Of a stretch of 24,445 nt of DNA, positions 18,886-24,445 are shown one piece after another. Position 1 is the stretch's first letter. Every line of letters begins with the position of its first letter. Source of the stretch: Penium margaritaceum (lineage: Eukaryota > Streptophyta > Zygnematophyceae > Desmidiales > Peniaceae). The notes below the pieces were generated by a model. It was not told the DNA's origin and searched no databases. It saw nothing but the letters and a program-made list of their open reading frames with translations. The stretch is from NCBI GenBank assembly GCA_023375785.1, contig SZWC01018792.1, positions 26,120 to 50,564 on the forward strand, given 5' to 3'. Made by a program: the position numbers and the translations under genes.

Positions 18886-19440
18886 TGTCCAAGAAAAATC
18901 CAAACAACCCCTTAAAATGGAAAAGAAGCTAAAAGGAGTTTGTAGGTTGAAGTAGAGTCCCTCAAGAGCTTTCTAACGCAGTTCTGGTGCTTGAAATGGA
19001 TTAGTATGGACGCCGTACCCCCGTTAGGCGTTTCAGTTGTTGTTGCCGCTGTCTTCCGTGTTTTATGTTTGGCATAGCCGCTGGACCCGCTGTGCAGTTA
19101 GTCGCGAGGGTTGTTTGGCTGTGAGAACCACTTGAAGGGGTCGTGTCTCCAGCTCCTACACTGAGGTCGTTGTCGGAGTTCGCAAAATGGCGTCCAGAGT
19201 TCGCTTGAGGGGTCTTCCCCTCTCCGTCACTATGGGGGCAATTTTCATCCGCGACATGTCTAGGGAGACTCGAATGTTTTGAATCGTTGGATGATCATTT
19301 CCCTTTTTACCTCGCCCCCTCATTACGCGTCGGAAACAAGGGGGGTATGACCTCGAACTTGTAATTTCACACAATATCTCTGGTTTTGAAAGTCGTAGCT
19401 GAACCTAAACGAACTTAAGTTTTGCTTTTAACATGTCGGC

Positions 19441-19830
19441 GCGAAATCGTCACGTGCGAGGCTCCATGATCGCCGATTTCGCCGTGACATCTCTCGTGTG
19501 CCTCTCGCTCTCGCTTTATCCCGTATCCTCACTTGCTCTCGCGAGTGAGGAGGCCAAGTGAGGGCAAGGTCACGAGGCCACAAGCCGTGACCCTCGAGGC
19601 CTCGTGGCCTCTTGGCTGCCAATTGAGTCACCAGCTTGATTGGCGGCTGGTGGCTCGCCTGAAGGTGGCCGGTCGGACCCTTAACCGGCCGCCGGCCACC
19701 CAGCCGGCCGGCCACTGCCTGTTTGGTAGCCAGCAGGTGGCTGGTCATCGGCCAATCCTCGTAATAGCGAGGGGGGGCTCCCAGCCACCCCTTCGCTATC
19801 GTGAGGTGGGAGGGCCAAACCGGCCCTCCT
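19441..19830. repeat. GC-rich foldback block with nested inverted repeats
   Basis: Within about 390 bp are GCGAAATCG/CGATTTCGC (19441-19449, 19474-19482) and CACGAGGCC/GGCCTCGTG (19571-19579, 19598-19606). GGTGGCTGG/CCAGCCACC (19736-19744, 19781-19789) follows. The pair CCTCGTAATAGCGAGGGG / CCCCTTCGCTATCGTGAGG (19757-19774, 19788-19806) is imperfect. The last is hairpin GGAGGGCC/GGCCCTCC (19809-19816, 19822-19829). Runs of CCGGCC fill 19680-19712. Both strands are open (142 and 113 codons), a by-product of the composition. Flanking sequence is AT-rich, so the block has sharp borders. A foldback transposon or structured repeat is likely. Confidence 0.65.
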
Positions 19831-22800
19831 TCCATAGTTTCAAAGAAGAGTTGCAAACCTTCTCCAGATTTTAATGATTTTATTTGATTGGTTTTATGGC
19901 AAGAAATGTTTTGAAAGATGCACGTGACACTTTATCCACCTTGTTTGATTATCTTTCATATGTGGTTTGGCGACACAACGATTGACACCAAGGCTTCCCA
20001 CGCATCGTAATTCATATGCACATAAGGTTTCAAACTTAGGTTCCCTTATGTTTTTTCAAATTTTCAATATTTATTTCGCTCATGATTTTAGAGAATCACG
20101 ACCTGATCACCCTTATGGTTGATTCCAAATTGTTCAAGTGTACATCTTTTCATATCTCATGGTAATTGATAAATTGAAATATAAACGAATGATATCAATT
20201 TCCTCAATATAGAAGAAGAATGTCAGGAATTCAAACTCGTATTTGAATCGGTCTGGGGAGACATTCCAAGTTATGAATCCAAGTCAGGTCGCAGAAGTTC
20301 AATCCCAGCAAAAGAAACGTCTTTGGATGCCTGCTCGACCTCCCCGGCAGGGTACGCTAGTTTCCGTTGTAGATATGGCTCGTTTTGTTTCTCTCGCAGG
20401 CAACTAGTTTGTTCTCTGAACAGGCGGGCATCACGATAGCGCAATTTCCGACAACAGTGACTGATGCGGTCATCTCCAGTTTTCTTGAGAAGCTGTAACC
20501 GCCGATGAAGTCGACGCGGGGTTGGTGCTCACAGTTTAGATGAATGAAAATTAAGCTGAAATGAAGGGTCTACAAGATGCTTGCATAGACCGTAATTCGA
20601 CTACATTGTTTCAGATTTTCATGATGTTGTAATCGAATCTGTTTCGCAACGCTGGAAATTGCGGGAAAGCTTTATGCTTGCAGCTTCTCTTGTCGCGCAG
20701 ACGATACAAGCGCCGAGGTCCCTGTGAGTAACAGTTCCCTTCTGGTAAAAGTGGAAGTCATTCGCTACCACTACCGAAGCAGGGCTTTCCTTCGGGAGCG
20801 GAGGAAAGCGAAATGAACGGTAGGCGGCATGCCCACTGGGCGTTTCTTCTCTCAGGTATTTCCGGTTTTCCGGTGAAAGATGTATAAAATTCGTTGAAGA
20901 TGTTTGATGGCGGAATATTTGTGTTGGTGTGGTGAGTAGTTCGAGATTCTGTGTGCAAGTTGAGCTCTAAATAAGGGTCTTGACATTCTGATAGAATCGA
21001 ACGCAGAGAATATTTTACTTCATCCAAGATAAGTTCACTTTCGATAATGGCCCTATCTCACGCTGCGCACACAGGATATCGCTCCGGAAACCGGCGGTGA
21101 GGCACCTCGGACAGGAATCTCCGTCTGCTAAGACCACGCTTTTGAAGCAGGGATCCCTTTCGCGGACATTGAATTCTACGCGGAATGCGATCCCCCTTCG
21201 AAATTGACAGCAGCGGCTCGCCCCCCTATCCTTTCTCAGGTGGGGTCTCAATTGTTTTTTGGATAAATTGACCAGATAATCCTGGTTTAGGGTCTTTCCT
21301 GATTAGTGGTGTCGTTTCTTCGAAGACTTGAAGCATTTGAGCCCACCGAGTTCCTGGCCCACCGGAGGCTCAAACCTTGTTGCGGTGGTCGTAGTTTTAG
21401 GCCGACCTGAACGGTTGCACGATTGTTTTGGCGCCCTGGCGAGTCTGGCGTCAACGTTTTACAAATTTCCGTTTTGGGTCCACCGCGAGATATACCATCG
21501 AGATGTTGAAATACGTTTGACTGATTGGTATGTTTTCACCCGCACATTCGAAGCCGATAATCCGTCGTGAATCTTATAAAAATATTTACAGTGATTCGAA
21601 ACTTTCAGGAATACCAGACCTCTCGACAGGTCGCCGTTCGGGCGGCCTAAACCGTGAGCCCTTCACGTCAGATCGGAGCCTGGCACTGACGAGATTTACC
21701 GGCGGATTGAACGGTTGGTCGTCGCTGGCCGTCACATATCATAAAAGGGGTTTTTTGGAACAGGAGCCTGCTATACCTACCTGTTCTCATCGTCGCCGCA
21801 TATCGTGGCGACAGGTGAGGTCATCGCCTCGCACAAGTTTGCCCTTGTTTTTTTGGGCTCATATCTGGCCGCCACGGCCTCCTTACTGGAGGCCGGGCAC
21901 GTGGCTCTGTGCCACCGTCCATGAACCATCCTCTGTTGTCATTTAAAAACATAATCATCTATCCTCCGTACTGCAGGCCACGCACCTGACCTCCACAGTT
22001 GGGCCATGATCAGCGTTTCTGGCCCGTCCATCGCGGTTGCCGAACATGACTCCCGTTTCGTCTTTTCTGGAGCAGTGGCGAAGGTCATGGGAGAATGTGC
22101 TAGTGGCACAAATGTTCCTCTCTTCTAGTTCCCTCCACATCGAATCCGTCATCGCAAAATCTCGAGGCAAAATCTTGTTTACCTCAGGTTTGGATCTATA
22201 GGTTTAGAGCTCTTGCATCAAACGCCAGGCGCAAACTCTCTCGTTTCTCAGGCGCCGACAGACCGCGAGACACGTGTTGGTGATTCAACTGACCTGAGCA
22301 GCAGGCGTTTGTCTTTTCTCTCATAATGCCCAGGTGTCGTTCTTCGCACCATTGTGTACAACTACGCCGTTAATTCTGCGAATGCCACAGACGCTGCCAC
22401 GTGCACTTCATCTTCTCGCGACCTATGTCGTGAGCCTATGTCCTTCAGGCGCGAGAGGCCACTGGACAAGCAAGCAGGGGGCAATAGTAGCAGTAGCGGC
22501 AGCAACAACGAGCAGCAGGTGGTGCTCAGCTACCGCGCCCTTGCCATGGCACCGCGCAGTTACTTTTCAAGAGGAGCAAAACATGTTTGCTCTTTTTTCT
22601 TGGGTGAAACGGCTTGCGAACTGCCTGCACGTGGGGCTTGGACGGTGATTGCGTTGTACAGTTTCCAACAACCCGCGCGAAACTGCAGCAGCGGCGGGCC
22701 CAGCCGTCGTCAGCTGCCCATTGCATAACCAGTAGCAGCATCTGGGTAGATCAGCGTTACCACTGCGGCCTGCACTGATGCGCAGGGGCAAACGATTGAA

Positions 22801-23130
22801 AATCCGCTTTCCTCATTTTGTCGGCGTCCACGTACTCGGTTGGTTCGTTTCATTTTAGCTCGTCCGCCTCGTGCAGTTGGTACACTCCCCAGGCAAGACC
22901 GAGAATTTGCTTCGGAACGACTTGGGGCAGTGAACCCCTCACACACCGTTCGTCCTGAGGTATCCGGTATCGACCCGTGTTGCGCAACAAACAGGCGTCG
23001 ACTTGGGACCTTGGGTTAGACCATTGCTCACGAACTGGCCATTCTTTTGTCTTGCAGTCCCCGCAAGCTGGCAGTACCTTCACCGTGTCTCGCGCATGCG
23101 AACAGGGCATGTCGCGCGGGCCTCTTAGAC
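19831..23130. other. gene-poor region upstream of the secreted-protein gene
   Basis: I can support no protein or RNA gene in this 3.3 kb. The first part (to about 20300) is AT-rich; composition then rises towards the GC-rich gene. Several donor-like (GTGAGT at 20724) and acceptor-like sites occur, so 5' untranslated exons are possible but unproven. A hairpin GCTTTCCT/AGGAAAGC lies at about 20784-20811. Open frames at 21530-21946 and 22354-22728 lack family motifs, and the latter lacks an ATG start. Confidence 0.5.
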
Positions 23131-23136
23131 ACGCCC

Positions 23137-23142
23137 TATAAG
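23137..23142 (+). promoter_or_regulatory. TATA-like box of the secreted-protein gene
   Basis: CCCTATAAGCC lies 91 bp before the chosen ATG (23233). Transcription would start near 23165-23170, leaving a leader of about 65 nt. An in-frame ATG at 23164 would then fall at or before the transcript start, which favours 23233 as the start codon. Confidence 0.4.
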
Positions 23143-23232
23143 CCGCCCCGCTCGCGCTCCGGCATGGGGCAGGGCAGGTGCAGGAGTGCGGACTTGTGGA
23201 CTCCGCCACCGCGGTGCAGAACGTGGTCCACC

Positions 23233-24388
23233 ATGGCGGCGCGAGCGACCACTATGGCCCTGTCGCTGCCGCTGCCGCTTCTTGCCCTCTTCCTCTCCCT
23301 CTGCCTTGTCGCCCTGGCCCCTCTCGCTCCTCGAGCTGCCGCCCAGACCAGCACCACCAGTACGTGGGCTGCTTACTCTGCTGCCGGCATCCCCCTTGGC
23401 ATGGTGACGGGGTACCTATACACCCCCGACGGAGAGGTGTTCCGCAACGCGGCTTGGCAGATTGACCTGCGCAACCAGAAGAAGTACGGCACGATCACCA
23501 ACCCCGATAGCAACTCGGGCTCGGACCTAGCGTCGTGCGCGCTTTCCTCTTCCGGCGTCGCGTACGCCTCCACCGGCGACTCTTACGTTGTCCGCCTTAA
23601 CCTCACGCGCACCGGGCCGCAGCAGCTCACGCCGCTCTATCCGGGCATTGTGGCCACGGACGTGACCCTGGGCGGCAAAGGCAACGCCCTTCTGGTCGTC
23701 GCGGACAGCACTGGGGGCTTGGGGGCCTCGTCGGGTGCCCCCTTGGCGAGCAGCGGCGCGGTGGGCTACAGCCCGGCGTCCGACACCTACACCCCGCTCG
23801 TGATCGGGGCCACCAATGGTTTCCCCGACTCCTGCACCGCCGCCGCGTACAATGGGCTGGCCTACCCGCCCTATTTCCTCATCGCCTGCTCCCCGAGCGC
23901 TGCCTCCGCCGGCGGCGCAGTCCCCACCTCCGGGTACATCTACGAGGCGTTCCTCACTCCCGACGGACTGGCCTTTGACAACACCCTCGGCGCCTCCGCG
24001 CCGGACAACGTCTTCCCCCTCCCCTACGCGCCGCGCAACCTCGCGGTGTCGCCGAAGGGCACGGTGGTCGCCGTCCTGCGCAACGACTCGAACGTCGTGC
24101 ACACGTACGCGCTCCCGCTCGTCGCGGGCGCGTCGCCGCTGTCGACCACCCAGCTGGACTCCGACGGGTCGCCGGGTTCGCTGGCCTACTCCGACTACGA
24201 CGGGGAGCTGTACGTGAGCAGCGTGGCGGGCAACGACATAGCGAAGCTGGACATGCCGGGCAGCGAGTTCGTGCACACCGTGGAAAAGGTGGACTGTACC
24301 GAGGTGGGGTCCGCGGCGCTGCTGGCTGGAGGGTGCAACGCCACTGCGGACCCCAGTCGCTTCAGCTTCCTCAGCGACCAGACGTGGG
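23233..24388 (+). CDS. secreted, N-glycosylated, probable beta-propeller protein; first exon, incomplete
   Basis: The frame is open from ATG (context TCCACCATGG) to the window end, so its 3' end is missing. The first 385 codons end at a consensus donor, G|GTGAGT (24388/24389), phase 1. A Leu/Pro-rich hydrophobic segment (residues 8-32, LPLPLLALFLSLCLVALAPL) followed by RAAAQT is a clear signal peptide. The mature part has N-glycosylation sites at about residues 123 (NLT), 284 (NDS) and 369 (NAT) and several paired-looking cysteines. Repeats such as NLAVSPKGTVVAVL-NDSN (about 270-287) and SLAYSDYDGELYVSS-N (about 316-334) resemble NHL/YVTN-type propeller blades. No transmembrane helix is seen in this part; a receptor ectodomain or wall protein are both possible. 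Codon use is strongly GC-ending, unlike the transposon relics. I cannot name the family with certainty. Confidence 0.78.
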
Positions 24389-24431
24389 GTGAGTTTGCGT
24401 GGAGGGATTGTGCGGCACGCCGCTTCCCACT
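24389..24431 (+). other. start of intron 1 (donor GTGAGT)
   Basis: GTGAGTTTGCG at 24389 matches the eukaryotic 5' splice consensus. The reading frame happens to stay open through these 43 bases and into the terminal C run, so an unspliced continuation cannot be excluded from this window. Confidence 0.6.
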
Positions 24432-24445
24432 CCCCCCCCCCCCCC
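24432..24445. repeat. poly-C run (C14) at the right edge
   Basis: The window ends within a C run of at least 14, mirroring the C20 at its left edge. Confidence 0.95.

Larger units (their letters stand above)
18217..19440. other. non-coding stretch, possibly leader/LTR of the Ty3/gypsy element at its left side
   Basis: By position the 5' LTR and leader of the minus-strand retrotransposon should lie here, but I see no repeat shared with 9000-10000 and no clear primer binding site. Minus-strand frames at 18607-18903 (98 codons) and 19156-19374 (72 codons) have ATG starts but no motif. Hairpins and a G-box duplication within it are listed separately. Confidence 0.5.

Noticed and set aside
19428-19856. 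142-codon minus and 113-codon plus frames
   Set aside because: Both strands are open at once in a GC-rich inverted-repeat block, and there is no domain. Composition explains them.
22354-22728. 124-codon plus-strand frame with Ser/Asn-rich part
   Set aside because: It has no ATG start and no recognised domain; it overlaps other open frames. A 5' exon cannot be excluded but is not supported.
23816-24217. 133-codon plus-strand frame rich in Pro, Arg, Ser and Thr
   Set aside because: It is an out-of-frame shadow within the same GC-rich exon.
23527-24276. 249-codon minus-strand open frame
   Set aside because: It is antisense to the signal-peptide gene; its Arg/Val/Gly-rich composition is what GC-ending codons give on the opposite strand. 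It has no domain.

Overview
The window reads as nuclear DNA of a eukaryote. The most likely source is a plant or streptophyte green alga with a large, transposon-rich genome; a charophyte such as Chara would fit, but that is a guess from the mix of elements. Reasons: an intron donor in an otherwise open GC-rich exon, an ACC-ATG-G start context, relics of four transposon types (hAT, Mutator-like, Ty3/gypsy and a terminal-inverted-repeat element), and no bacterial gene organisation. I see no rRNA, tRNA or CRISPR.

Layout. Positions 1-20 are a pure C run, followed to 123 by what looks like the right end of a TIR element (GAGTC/GACTC cluster ending AGGCTTA). 124-3000 has no gene I can support but holds a striking pair of tandem palindromes (2135-2220). 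A second short-motif cluster (3028-3109, GGTTC/GAACC) and a G18 run precede a decayed plus-strand hAT transposase (3848-6160: BED zinc finger, catalytic core, dimerisation domain). 6160-9990 is mixed debris with a minus-strand Mutator-like transposase fragment (8816-9168) and two less certain minus-strand coding fragments.

9966-18216 is a decayed minus-strand Ty3/gypsy element in the order gag, protease, RT, RNase H, integrase. The RT YxDD box is YLDN, the integrase Glu position is Asn, and a frameshift disrupts the protease active site. Its gag is interrupted by a separate 2,459-bp element (15600-18058). That element has TAAGCCT/AGGCTTA ends, arrays of GAATC/GATTC just inside each end and a probable 8-bp target duplication. 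It carries a minus-strand coding relic with a 12-residue (36-bp) repeat. The gag frame runs on in phase once the insert and one duplication copy are ignored, which is the best evidence that the insert is real and younger.

18217-19440 is non-coding with a G-box duplication and hairpins. 19441-19830 is a GC-rich foldback block. 19831-23130 is gene-poor and probably includes upstream sequence of the one intact-looking gene. That gene starts at 23233 on the plus strand, runs open to the window end, and encodes a secreted, N-glycosylated, probably beta-propeller protein whose first exon ends at a consensus donor (24388/24389). The window ends in a C14 run. C runs at both ends suggest that the window is a whole contig broken at homopolymers.
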